From the NCBI GenBank assembly GCA_002205125.1, contig NIOE01000010.1:248001-312000 (forward strand): a DNA stretch of 64,000 bases. The letters are read 5' to 3'. The notes under the pieces are model-generated. The model was given only the letters and a program-made list of their open reading frames with translations. It did not search any database and was not told the origin of the DNA. The translations under genes and the position numbers were made by a program. Positions 28,153 to 36,959 of this stretch are shown one piece after another. Origin of the DNA: Roseateles noduli. GTDB taxonomy: Bacteria > Pseudomonadota > Gammaproteobacteria > Burkholderiales > Burkholderiaceae_C. Every line of letters starts with the position of its first letter. The first letter of the stretch is position 1.

Positions 28153-31100
28153 TCAATGGGAGGCGGTGACGGTCGTGGCGGCCACGGTGGCCGATGCGGC
28201 GGCGGGGACGACGAACACGACCGCCGTGCGTGCCGGCACGGAGAAGCGTCCCGTGGTCCGATCGAAGCTGGCCTGCCGGGCGCGCGTGTCGGCGGCGGTC
28301 GGCGCGGTGTGCACCGGATGCAGCGTCAGCGCATGCCCCGCCAGCGACGGCAGCGTCAGGTCCTTGGCGGTCTTGTCGACGTTGATCAGGTAGACCAGCT
28401 CGGCGAAGTTGGCGCCCGGATACCCGGTGCCATCGAGGCGTCCGACCAGCACCGTCGCCTCCTGCGAGGAACCCGTGTTCAGGAAGGTCAACCGCGCCTT
28501 GATGTCCTCGGCCGTGCGCAGGCGCAGCAGCGTCGAGCTCTTGCGGATGCGCAGCAGGTCGCGGAAGGCGTCGCGGGTCCACGCGATGTCGGCGGCCGCG
28601 GGCTTGATCAGCGCGTTCGCCAGCAGCGGCTTCGCATACGGCCAGTTGTCGGCGTTGTCCCGCGAGGGCGGCAAGCCGACGCCGAAGTTGTTGTCCGCAT
28701 AGGTCCAGTCCAGGCGGTTGAACCAGTCGCCGCTGTCGTAGCTGTTGCGGTCCAGCGACTTGCTGCGCAGCGTGTCCGTGCCCGCGTGGAAGTAGGCCAC
28801 GCCCTGGCTGAACGCGTTGATCGCGCTGGCCAGGATCTGCACGCGGGCGCGGTCCTCGCGGCTGGTGCCGACCGGAAGCCGGAAGGCGTTGTTGTCGAAC
28901 AGGGTCAGGTTGTCGTGGTTCTCCACGTAGTTGACGACCTCGCCCGGCTCCAGCACCCAGCCCGCGGGAATGCCGCCGACGTCGATCTGCTCCAGGCGCA
29001 GCGTGGCGTCCCAGCTCGTCTGCATCTGGAAGCTGCGGATCGAGCCCGCCAGCGCCGCGCGAATGCGGTCGGCCTGCCACATCAGCTCGCCGCGCGTCTG
29101 GCCGCTGTTGTGGCCGTTGTTGTCGTAGAAGAAGCCGTTCACGTAGCCCTGGCTGGCGAGCAGCGCTTCGCCTGAATCGCAGCAGCCGCCGCCGCGCACC
29201 GCGTCGCGGATCAGCGGGTTGAAGCTGCCGATGCCCGAGCCGTTCAGCGACAGCATCTCCGCCTGCACGAAGCGCGCGCCGTTGGCGACCTCGCCGAAGT
29301 TCCAGCCCTCGCCGACGATCTGCACCTCGCGGCCGGCGGCCAGCTTGACGCGGGCCTTCAGCGCCTCGATGACCGCGCGCGGGTGGTGGCCCATGATGTC
29401 GAAACGCAGCGAGCTGATGCGGTAGTCCCGCGTCCACGTGACCGCCGAATCGATCATCAGCTTGGCCATCATGAGGTTCTCGGAGGCCGTGTTCTCGCAG
29501 CACGTGGAGCGCTCGATGCCGCCGGCGGCGTTGTAGCGGAAGTAGTAGTTGGGCACGACCTTGTCGAGCACCGAGGTGGCGTTCTGTCCCGACGAGGTGG
29601 TGTGGTTGTAGACCAGGTCCATGCCCACGCGCAGGCCGGCGGCGTTGAGTGCCTGCACCATGCGGCGGAACTCGAGGACGCGCGCGAGCGGATCGGCGGC
29701 GTTGCTCGAATAGCTGCCTTCCGGCGTGGAGAAGTGCTGCGGGTCGTAGCCCCAGTTGAAGCAGTCGGTGCCGGCCGTGGCGGCCACGGCGGCCTGCTGC
29801 GATTCGCCGTCCGGCGCGCCGGCGGGCGAGGGCGTCACGCAGCCCTTCTCGTTGACGGTGGCGAAGTCGAACACCGGCAGCAGGTGCACGTCGGTCAGGC
29901 CCGCGGCGGCGAGGGCGCCCAGATGGCGCATGCCATTGGAGCCGGACTCGGCGAAGGCCAGGTACTTGCCGCGGCGGGCGGCGGGCACGGTGGCGTCGTT
30001 GATCGAGAAGTCGCGGACGTGCAGCTCGTAGATGCTCAGGTCGGACGGCGCCGACACCGTGGCGGGCGGCGCGCCGGCGTCCCAGCCCGCGGGCTTGGTC
30101 GCGGCGGACTGCAGGTCCATCACCACGCTCTGCTGGCCGCCGAGCGTCACGCCCAGCGAGTAGGGATCGGCGACGAGGTTGCGCACCAGACCCACGCCCT
30201 TCACGAAAACCTGCACCTGGTAACGGTAGGTGGCGCCCTGCAGGCTGCCGGCCTTGCTGAGACGCCAGACGCCGGTGGCGGCGTCGCGCGTCATCGGCTC
30301 GGTGGTCGTGCGGGTGAGCGGCGACCCCGCGATCGGCGTCGTCAGCACGAGGGCCACGTCTTGCGCGGTCGGCGCCCAGAGCTTGAAGCTGGTCGAGCCG
30401 TTGGCGACGACGGCGCCGAGGTCCGGCACGTCATTGGCGGCGGCGTAGAGATCGTCGAGGGCGCCGGCGATCTGTGCGGTCGTGGCGTTCTGGACGCGCC
30501 CGTCGGCGTCCTCCTGCACGAGCACGAGCTGCCGCTGATGCAACGACGGCAGTCGCGCGACATCGGCCTGGCGGACCGCGAAGACCGCGCCGCTGGCCAC
30601 GTACTTGAAGCGCAGCGCGTCGGCCGGCGGCACGGTGCCGGTGAACGGGTCCAGCGTGATGAAGCCGTCGGCGCCGCTCACCGGCGCGTTGGCGGCGACG
30701 CTGATCTGGCCGGTCGACGAGTGGTAGAGCCGCACCGCGCCCGCACCGGGCGCGGACGCGCCGATGCGCGGCCACTTCACGAGCGTCTTGTTGAGCCACA
30801 CGGCGCGCGCGTCGGTGCTCGACACCTGGCGCAGGTCCGGCGTCGCGGTGTAGACCGTCGCATCGCGCTCCACCAGCCAGACGTGGCCGACCCGGTTCTG
30901 GATCGTCAGCGCGGAGAACTCGACACGGATGTTGTTGTCGCGGCCGTCCTTGTCGTTCTCGTTGGGCGGCATGCCGTGGACGATGAACTCCAGGCCCTTG
31001 CGGCTCGCATCGCCCTGCGGATTGAGCACGGGGATGTCGAAGACCACCTCGTCGCTGCCGGCCGCGTAGCCCGGCATCGCGTTGAAGGCGACGGGCTGGG

Positions 31101-31833
31101 TCCAGTTGTCGATGGTGAGGCCGCCGGGCAGGGCGGCGGCGTTCAGGCCGCTGCCGTTCCACAGGTGCAGGCCCCAGGCGCTGTAGGCGCCGTCGAAGCG
31201 CTTGTAGTGGACGCGGACCGTCGTGATGTCGGGCGTGGCCAGCTGCAGCGGGTTGCCCGGGTAGTTGGTGCTGTCGCCCTGCAGGCGCCAGACCTGGTTG
31301 GCGCCGGCCTGGAGCACGAGGCTCTGGTCCGCGCCGCCGTTGTCCTTGTTGTCGCCGTTGTGGAAGAGGAAGCCCACGGTGCCGCTGGTGGCGGCGAGGG
31401 GGACGTCGTAGTAGACGCCGAAGTCGTCGCTGCCCGCGGCGTTCCAGCCCTCGTTCCAGTTGGGGCTCTGCGCGGCGTTCCAGGTGTGGATCTGCCAGCC
31501 GGCGTGGTTGCCGTCGGCGCGGCGGTAGTGCACGCGCAGCGAGGTGGCAGGAGCGTCAGGTGTTGCCACCGCGGCGATCCGCGCGCGGGTGGTCGTCGAG
31601 CCGGAGGTCGAGTCGGTCGGCACCTCCGCGATCAGCGCGACGCCGTTCTCGTCGACGACCGACGCGCTGGTGCCAGCCTTGGCCGCGACGCCGGCGTCAC
31701 CGCCGCCGCACGCCGAGAGCAGTCCGCTCACGCCGACAGTCAAGCCGACCGTCAAGCCCATCGCCAGCCTGATCGTCAACGCCCCCGCCACCCGTCGCGC
31801 CGTGCGCGACCACCTGTCAGCCCATGCCTGCAT
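28153..31833 (-). CDS. pulA: Type I pullulanase lipoprotein
   Basis: Secreted or surface GH13 enzyme that cuts alpha-1,6 branches in pullulan, glycogen and limit dextrins. Of 1226 residues, the signal peptide ends in lipobox LLSAC with C42 lipidated. Two N-terminal modules with VHYRR and VHYKR look like CBM41 starch-binding domains (about 97-200 and 203-325). An early-set domain follows at about 475-570. The catalytic signatures are FNWGYDP (692-698), DLVYNHT, the nucleophile D812 (RFDIMGH), the acid/base E842 (VGEGW) and ENHDN. The PEP-CTERM gene follows at 11 bp. TCCTTAGCATCC lies upstream, shared with the AraC gene. Confidence 0.95.
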   Translation of the reverse strand: MQAWADRWSRTARRVAGALTIRLAMGLTVGLTVGVSGLLSACGGGDAGVAAKAGTSASVVDENGVALIAEVPTDSTSGSTTTRARIAAVATPDAPATSLRVHYRRADGNHAGWQIHTWNAAQSPNWNEGWNAAGSDDFGVYYDVPLAATSGTVGFLFHNGDNKDNGGADQSLVLQAGANQVWRLQGDSTNYPGNPLQLATPDITTVRVHYKRFDGAYSAWGLHLWNGSGLNAAALPGGLTIDNWTQPVAFNAMPGYAAGSDEVVFDIPVLNPQGDASRKGLEFIVHGMPPNENDKDGRDNNIRVEFSALTIQNRVGHVWLVERDATVYTATPDLRQVSSTDARAVWLNKTLVKWPRIGASAPGAGAVRLYHSSTGQISVAANAPVSGADGFITLDPFTGTVPPADALRFKYVASGAVFAVRQADVARLPSLHQRQLVLVQEDADGRVQNATTAQIAGALDDLYAAANDVPDLGAVVANGSTSFKLWAPTAQDVALVLTTPIAGSPLTRTTTEPMTRDAATGVWRLSKAGSLQGATYRYQVQVFVKGVGLVRNLVADPYSLGVTLGGQQSVVMDLQSAATKPAGWDAGAPPATVSAPSDLSIYELHVRDFSINDATVPAARRGKYLAFAESGSNGMRHLGALAAAGLTDVHLLPVFDFATVNEKGCVTPSPAGAPDGESQQAAVAATAGTDCFNWGYDPQHFSTPEGSYSSNAADPLARVLEFRRMVQALNAAGLRVGMDLVYNHTTSSGQNATSVLDKVVPNYYFRYNAAGGIERSTCCENTASENLMMAKLMIDSAVTWTRDYRISSLRFDIMGHHPRAVIEALKARVKLAAGREVQIVGEGWNFGEVANGARFVQAEMLSLNGSGIGSFNPLIRDAVRGGGCCDSGEALLASQGYVNGFFYDNNGHNSGQTRGELMWQADRIRAALAGSIRSFQMQTSWDATLRLEQIDVGGIPAGWVLEPGEVVNYVENHDNLTLFDNNAFRLPVGTSREDRARVQILASAINAFSQGVAYFHAGTDTLRSKSLDRNSYDSGDWFNRLDWTYADNNFGVGLPPSRDNADNWPYAKPLLANALIKPAAADIAWTRDAFRDLLRIRKSSTLLRLRTAEDIKARLTFLNTGSSQEATVLVGRLDGTGYPGANFAELVYLINVDKTAKDLTLPSLAGHALTLHPVHTAPTAADTRARQASFDRTTGRFSVPARTAVVFVVPAAASATVAATTVTASH

Positions 31834-31858
31834 GTCCGTGCCCTCCTCAAAGGTGGCC

Positions 31859-31870
31859 GGATGCTAAGGA
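31859..31870 (-). promoter_or_regulatory. TCCTTAGCATCC element upstream of pulA
   Basis: The 12-mer TCCTTAGCATCC on the minus strand lies 25 nt before the pullulanase ATG and recurs exactly upstream of the AraC gene (32841-32852). It contains the -10-like TAGCAT. An 8-bp palindrome TCACGTGA lies further upstream at 31883-31890. Confidence 0.45.
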
Positions 31871-31983
31871 AGTAAAACTACATCACGTGACCGTGAAATC
31901 CCGAAGTCGGATTACATGTCGAGGGTTCATGGGACAAGACGGTGACAGGATTTAGGCGAAATCCGGGTGAAAAAGCCACGATC

Positions 31984-32835
31984 TCAGGCTGTGGGCTGTA
32001 GTTTTGCTTCACTCCTGAGCGCTCGTGGGGAACAGCCGAACTCACGTCGGAAGGCGCGGTTGAAGTTCGACAGGTCCGCCCAGCCGCTGTCGTAGGCGAC
32101 GTCGGTCACCGGGCGGCGGGTGTCGCGCAGCAGGCGCAGGGCGTGCATCAGCCGCTGGCGGATGAGGTACTGGTGCGGCGTCACGCCGATGGCCTGGCGG
32201 AACACGCGCAGCAGGTGGAAGGGGCTCAGGCCGGCGGCGTCCGCGACGTCGTCGAGGGTGAGCGCCTCGGCGCTGCGGGTCTCGATGCAGTGCGCGGCGG
32301 CGCGGGCGCGCTCGTCCTGCCGGGGGAAAGGCGCGGGCGCTTCTCCGTCGCCCAGCGCGCGGCGCACGTGGGCCACGATGGCCAGCGCGGCCTCGTCGAG
32401 CGCGAAGCCCTCGTCACCGCCGTCGTCCAGTCCGCGGAAGAGCCCCGCCACACGCGGCAACGGCGGCAGGCAGGCATGCGTGAAGCGTTCGGCCGCCAGC
32501 GTGCCGTCGAGCAGGTCCGCCGACATCGTCAGCACCGTGCAGTCGTCGCCCGTGCCGTCGCTGTCCTCGTGCGAGCAGGCGTAGCCGTCGCCGGCGTTGC
32601 CCAGCATCAGCCAGCCGGGGCCGAGCACGGCGGCGCCGGTGCGCGTCCGGTAGGTGAAGTGGCCGCGGTCGACCAGCGTGATGGAGAACTGCTGATGCTC
32701 CTCGTCGACGGGCCGTTCGCCCCGGGCGGCGCGGCACTGGCAGTGCATCAGGCGCAGACCGGTGCCCGACTGCAGCGGGCGATAGCGGCGGTCGTGAGCG
32801 ACGGCGTCATCGAGGGCAGGGTGGCTGAGCGGCAT
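31984..32835 (-). CDS. AraC-family transcriptional regulator
   Basis: A 283-residue activator. The N-terminal part is a cupin-like sensing domain (QQFSITLVDRGHFTYRT, LGPGWLMLGNAGDGYACSHE). The C-terminal 100 residues hold two helix-turn-helix motifs: LTLDDVADAAGLSPFHLLRVF and VTDVAYDSGWADLSNFNRAFRREFG (the latter spanning about 245-269). I start at ATG 32835, because TAGCAT ends 7 nt upstream in the leaderless arrangement seen elsewhere; ATG 32856 is the alternative. It is divergent from the DUF4331 gene by about 100 bp and lies upstream of pulA, sharing a 12-bp element with it, so either could be its target. Confidence 0.88.
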   Translation of the reverse strand: MPLSHPALDDAVAHDRRYRPLQSGTGLRLMHCQCRAARGERPVDEEHQQFSITLVDRGHFTYRTRTGAAVLGPGWLMLGNAGDGYACSHEDSDGTGDDCTVLTMSADLLDGTLAAERFTHACLPPLPRVAGLFRGLDDGGDEGFALDEAALAIVAHVRRALGDGEAPAPFPRQDERARAAAHCIETRSAEALTLDDVADAAGLSPFHLLRVFRQAIGVTPHQYLIRQRLMHALRLLRDTRRPVTDVAYDSGWADLSNFNRAFRREFGCSPRALRSEAKLQPTA

Positions 32836-32931
32836 GGTCGGGATGCTAAGGAGCATCGACTCCAGAGCCTGTCAGCAGGCATCGCAGTTTTTGCCAAGTT
32901 TTCTGCCGCGGGCGTCCCTAGGCTTGCCCGC

Positions 32932-35250
32932 ATGAAACACCTCATCAAGTCCTTCGTGGCCGCGCTCGGCAGCGCGACGTTCTTCGTCGTTGCGCCGGCG
33001 CGCGCCGCCGATCACCTCGACACGCCGACCGTCATCGCCGATCCCGCGGCCGACATCGGCGATCTCTACGCCTGGACCTCCGCCGACGGCAGGCGTCTGA
33101 ACCTCGTCATGGACATCGTCGGCAAGCGCTTCTCCGACCAGGTCCAGTACGTCTTCCACGTCGACAGCGGACAGCGTTTTGGCGCGACCACCGTCGGCAC
33201 GCGGCTGCTCTGCCAGTTCGATGCTGCCGGCATCGTGAGCTGCTGGGTGGGCCGCGAGGACCGCGTGCAGGGCGATGCTGGCGCGATGGCCGGCTTGACC
33301 AGCCGGCACGGGCGCCTGCGTGTCTTCGCGGGCCAGCGGGACGATCCCTACTTCAACAACGTGCGAGGCACGCGCGCCGCGCTCAACGCGGTAGCCGACG
33401 CCGTCCGCGCCGGCCAGGCGACGAAGGACGCCAGCGGCTTCCATCGCTTCGACGAGAAGACGCTCCAGCGCATCGGCACGCTGTGGGGCCAGACCGAGGG
33501 CGGCCCGGCGCGCAATTTCCTCGCCGGCTGGACGACGTCGGCGCTGGTCGTGTCGGTGGACCTGGACCTCGTGAACGCCGGCGGGCCGATGCTGGCGGTC
33601 TGGGGGCGCACGGAGCGTCGCCAGACCGCTCCGGACGACGGACCGCCGCCGCCCGGCGCACCCATCGACCGCATGGGCCGCGCGCTGACCGGCAATGCGC
33701 TGCTGGCCACGATCGGCACGGACGAGGCGGCGAATGCGCTCAAGGAGGCCTACAACCGCGCCGGTCCCGCCGACTGGCAGGACTTCGCCCCGGAGATCGG
33801 CCGCAACCTCGCGCTGTACGACGGCTTCGACGGCGTGGCGGGCAACCAGTGGCTCGCGGATGGGAAGGAGGCCTCGCCCGGGCGCTATCGGCGTCTGGCC
33901 GAATTGCTGGCCGATGACCGCCTCTGGGTGGACAGCCGGCAGACGCGCTGCGAGCTTTACCTCGCGGTGGAGCGACGCGCCGCCAGCGCGACCATCCCGC
34001 CCGACTGCGGCGGCCGCACGCCGCTGGTCAACGTCAACGCGGTGTTCCGCTCGCTGCTGATCCGTGGGACGCCGGACGTCGCGGACGACGGCGTCACGCA
34101 CGACGACCGCACGCATTCCACCTCGGAGTTCCCGTTTCTTGCCGCGCCGACGTTGGCGCCAACGCCAACGCCAACGCCAACGCCAACGCCAACGCCAACG
34201 CGATCGCGATCGGCGGCATCGGCGTCCGTGGCACCGACTGCGGCCACGACTCAGAGCGCCATCGCCGTGGCCAACCTCGATCACCTGATCCGTCAGCACG
34301 GGGACGATCCGGCGGCGTTGGAGTTCTCGCTGATGCGTCTGCAGTTCCTGGCCGACTACCGCGTGCTCGACCGTGCGGCCGAAGTCGCGCAACGTCGGTC
34401 AGGCGGCGCTCCTCGTGATGTCGCTGCCAGCCTGAGGCGGGCGCGCGCCCTCGTGACCTTGCATCGCTTCGCGGAGGCGGAGCGGGTCCTCGACGCCGCC
34501 GGCGCCACGCCGCTGCAGCGCGCGGCGCTGCTCGTCGCCACCGGGCGCGCGGGTCAGGTCTTGTCCGCGCTGACGGACGAGGCCGCGCGCCGGCCCGACT
34601 TCGCGAGCCTGGCCGCGCTCGCTCGTGCCGAAGCCGCCGTGGGTCGACTCGACGACGCGGACCGTCACTACGCCCAGGCGCTGACGAAGCTGGACACGAC
34701 GTGGCCGTTCCCCGCCGCATCCATCGCATTCGCGCGCGGGCTGATGTGGACGGAGCAGGGCGGCGACGCGTCGCGCGGCGCCGCCTTCTACGAGGAAGCG
34801 TTGCGCCTGCTGCCCGACTACGCGGCGGCCGGCATCCACCTCGCCGAACTGGACCTGGCGCGCGGCGACGAGTCCTCGGCCCACGCGCGGTTGACGCGTG
34901 TCGTCCGGTCAGGCGATGAACCGGAGGCGCTGGCGTTGCTCGGCGAACTGCACCTGCGGCAAGGCAGGACGTCGGAGGGGCACGAGGAGGTCGCCCGCGC
35001 GGCGCGTCGCTACGAGGCGCTGCTGGCCCGGCATCCGCAGGCTTTCGCGGATCACGCCGCCGAGTTCTACCTCGGTGCCGGCCGCGATCCGCGGCGCGCC
35101 TGGACCTTGGCGCGGGCCAACCTGCGCGAGCGCCCGACGCGTCGCGCCTACCTGCTGGCGATCCGGGCCGCCGAGGCTGTGAACCTGACCCGCGAAGCCG
35201 CCGCGCTGCGCGCACGCATGGCGGCGCGCCACTTGCCCCATGCGGCTTGA
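32932..35250 (+). CDS. Secreted DUF4331-TPR fusion protein
   Basis: A 772-residue exported protein of unknown function. The signal peptide ends ARA (residue 25). Mature residues 26-405 are a DUF4331 domain beginning ADHLDTPTVIADPAADIGDL and ending SEFPFLAAP, where DUF4331 proteins usually stop. A Pro-Thr linker (about 407-424) follows, coded by GCCAAC hexamers. Residues about 440-770 are tetratricopeptide-type helical repeats (RLDDADRHYAQALTKL, GDASRGAAFYEEALRLLPDY). Joining these parts in one polypeptide is unusual as far as I know. TAGGCT ends 7 nt before the ATG with no Shine-Dalgarno sequence. Confidence 0.88.
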   Translation: MKHLIKSFVAALGSATFFVVAPARAADHLDTPTVIADPAADIGDLYAWTSADGRRLNLVMDIVGKRFSDQVQYVFHVDSGQRFGATTVGTRLLCQFDAAGIVSCWVGREDRVQGDAGAMAGLTSRHGRLRVFAGQRDDPYFNNVRGTRAALNAVADAVRAGQATKDASGFHRFDEKTLQRIGTLWGQTEGGPARNFLAGWTTSALVVSVDLDLVNAGGPMLAVWGRTERRQTAPDDGPPPPGAPIDRMGRALTGNALLATIGTDEAANALKEAYNRAGPADWQDFAPEIGRNLALYDGFDGVAGNQWLADGKEASPGRYRRLAELLADDRLWVDSRQTRCELYLAVERRAASATIPPDCGGRTPLVNVNAVFRSLLIRGTPDVADDGVTHDDRTHSTSEFPFLAAPTLAPTPTPTPTPTPTPTRSRSAASASVAPTAATTQSAIAVANLDHLIRQHGDDPAALEFSLMRLQFLADYRVLDRAAEVAQRRSGGAPRDVAASLRRARALVTLHRFAEAERVLDAAGATPLQRAALLVATGRAGQVLSALTDEAARRPDFASLAALARAEAAVGRLDDADRHYAQALTKLDTTWPFPAASIAFARGLMWTEQGGDASRGAAFYEEALRLLPDYAAAGIHLAELDLARGDESSAHARLTRVVRSGDEPEALALLGELHLRQGRTSEGHEEVARAARRYEALLARHPQAFADHAAEFYLGAGRDPRRAWTLARANLRERPTRRAYLLAIRAAEAVNLTREAAALRARMAARHLPHAA
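34157..34201 (+). repeat. GCCAAC hexanucleotide tandem repeat inside the fusion gene
   Basis: About seven consecutive GCCAAC units (read as ACG-CCA, Thr-Pro) form the interdomain linker. Because the unit is 6 bp, slippage would change linker length without shifting the frame. It is preceded by GTTGGCGCCAAC, itself a palindrome. Confidence 0.9.
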
Positions 35251-35330
35251 TCCGGGGGCGAGGCGTCGTCACCGGCTGCGATACTCCGCCGTCCCCTTCG
35301 CTCCGGAAGGGCCCCGCTCCAGTGCCTGCC

Positions 35331-36956
35331 ATGACCGACGATCAGCGCCCTCCCGACAACGACCTCGCCCAGTTCCAGACGCTGTTCGAGCGCATGGACG
35401 AGGGCTACTGCGTCATCGAGTTCATCGACGGCCCGCACGGCCCCTTGAGCGACTACGTGCACGTGCTCGCCAATCCGGCCTACTACGCCAACGCCGGCAT
35501 CGCCGACGTCGTCGGCCAGAAGGTGCGCGAGATGGTGCCGGACGAAGCCGAGGCCTGGGTCGAGATCTACCGCAACGTCCTCGTGACCGGCATCCCGGTG
35601 CGCTTTGAACGCGAGCTCGAGCGGACCGGCCGCTACCTGGAGCTCTCCGCCTTCCGCATCGAGCCGGTCGAGCGCCGCCAGGTGGCCGTGCTGTTCCAGG
35701 ACGTCACGCGCCGTCATCGCGCCGACCAGGAGCTGCGCGAACTCAACGAGACGCTGGAACGCCGCGTCCAGGAGGAAGTCGCCCAGCGCCTGCGCACCGA
35801 GGAGGCGCTGCGCCAGTCCCAGAAGATGGAGGCCGTGGGCCAGTTGACCGGCGGCATCGCGCACGACTTCAACAACATGCTGGCCGTCGTGGTCAGCTCG
35901 CTGGACCTGCTGGCGCGCAAGTTCCTCAAGGACGACCCGCAGGCCATGCGCTACGTCGACGCCGCGCGCAACGGCACGCAGCGCGCGGCGCAGCTGACGC
36001 AACGGCTGCTCGCGTTCTCGCGCCAGCAGCCGCTGCGGCCCGAGGCGCTCAACGCCAACCGGCTGGTGGCGGGCATGTCGGACCTGCTGCGCCACTCCAT
36101 CGGCGGCGCCATCGCGCTGGAGGCCGTGCAGGCCGGCGGCCTGTGGCGCACGCACGCCGACCCCAACCAGCTGGAGAGCGCGATCCTCAACCTCGCGGTC
36201 AACGCGCGCGACGCGATGCCCGACGGCGGCCGCCTGACCATCGAGACCGCCAACGCCCACCTCGACGAGCGCTACGTCGCCGAGCAGGTGGGCGTGATGC
36301 CCGGGCAGTACGTGATGGTCGCGGTGACCGACACCGGCAGCGGCATGACGCCGGACGTGCTGACGCGCGCCTTCGATCCCTTCTTCACGACCAAGGAAGT
36401 CGGCCGCGGCACGGGCCTGGGCCTCAGCCAGGTCTACGGCTTCGTCAAGCAGTCGGGCGGCCACGTGAAGATCTACTCCGAGCCCGGCCAGGGCACGACG
36501 GTGAAGATCTACCTGCCGCGTCTGCTCAACGATCAGGAAGAAGAGATCGAGTCGCAGCGCGTGCCGCTGGTGTCCGTGTCGCAGGGCCAGGAGACCGTGC
36601 TGGTTGTCGAGGACGAGCCCGCCGTGCGCGCGTCCTCCGTCGACGCGCTGTCGGAGCTCGGCTACCGCGTGCTCGAGGCCGATGGCGGCGAGGCGGCGCT
36701 CAAGCTGCTCGACGCGCATCCCGAGATCGCGCTGGTCTTCGCGGACGTCGTGATGCCCGGCATGAACGGACGCAAGCTCGCCGACGAGGCGCGCCGGCGC
36801 CGGCCCGGCCTGCGGGTGCTGTTCACGACCGGCTACTCGCGCAATGCGGTCGTGCACAACGGCGTGCTCGATCCCGGCGTGGACCTGCTGGGCAAGCCGT
36901 TCACGCTGGACGAGCTCGCCGCCGCGGTTCGCGCGGTGCTGGACCGGCCGGACTGA
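35331..36956 (+). CDS. Hybrid PAS histidine kinase with C-terminal receiver
   Basis: A 541-residue soluble sensor. PAS domain at about 12-125 ([30 protein letters not shown]), then a coiled coil, then the HisKA box [20 protein letters not shown] with H178. The HATPase_c domain has [16 protein letters not shown] and [11 protein letters not shown]. The receiver domain has acidic residues in VVEDEP, the phosphoacceptor D472 ([11 protein letters not shown]) and the conserved lysine in GKPF. There is no membrane segment or DNA-binding output, so the phosphorelay must pass to another protein. ATG 35331 is chosen over upstream frames that overlap the preceding gene. Confidence 0.93.
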   Translation: MTDDQRPPDNDLAQFQTLFERMDEGYCVIEFIDGPHGPLSDYVHVLANPAYYANAGIADVVGQKVREMVPDEAEAWVEIYRNVLVTGIPVRFERELERTGRYLELSAFRIEPVERRQVAVLFQDVTRRHRADQELRELNETLERRVQEEVAQRLRTEEALRQSQKMEAVGQLTGGIAHDFNNMLAVVVSSLDLLARKFLKDDPQAMRYVDAARNGTQRAAQLTQRLLAFSRQQPLRPEALNANRLVAGMSDLLRHSIGGAIALEAVQAGGLWRTHADPNQLESAILNLAVNARDAMPDGGRLTIETANAHLDERYVAEQVGVMPGQYVMVAVTDTGSGMTPDVLTRAFDPFFTTKEVGRGTGLGLSQVYGFVKQSGGHVKIYSEPGQGTTVKIYLPRLLNDQEEEIESQRVPLVSVSQGQETVLVVEDEPAVRASSVDALSELGYRVLEADGGEAALKLLDAHPEIALVFADVVMPGMNGRKLADEARRRRPGLRVLFTTGYSRNAVVHNGVLDPGVDLLGKPFTLDELAAAVRAVLDRPD

Positions 36957-36959
36957 GGC

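Noticed and set aside
29383-31875. 830-codon plus-strand frame opposite the pullulanase
   Set aside because: The minus strand encodes a complete pullulanase with all catalytic motifs; the plus frame is Val/Gly/Arg-rich and has no recognisable domain.
32143-32931. Long N-terminal extension of the DUF4331-TPR frame
   Set aside because: The extension runs antisense to the AraC gene. The ATG at 32932 begins a proper signal peptide.
34157-34201. CRISPR-like array
   Set aside because: The hexamer repeats have no spacers, lie in frame inside a gene and code a Pro-Thr linker.
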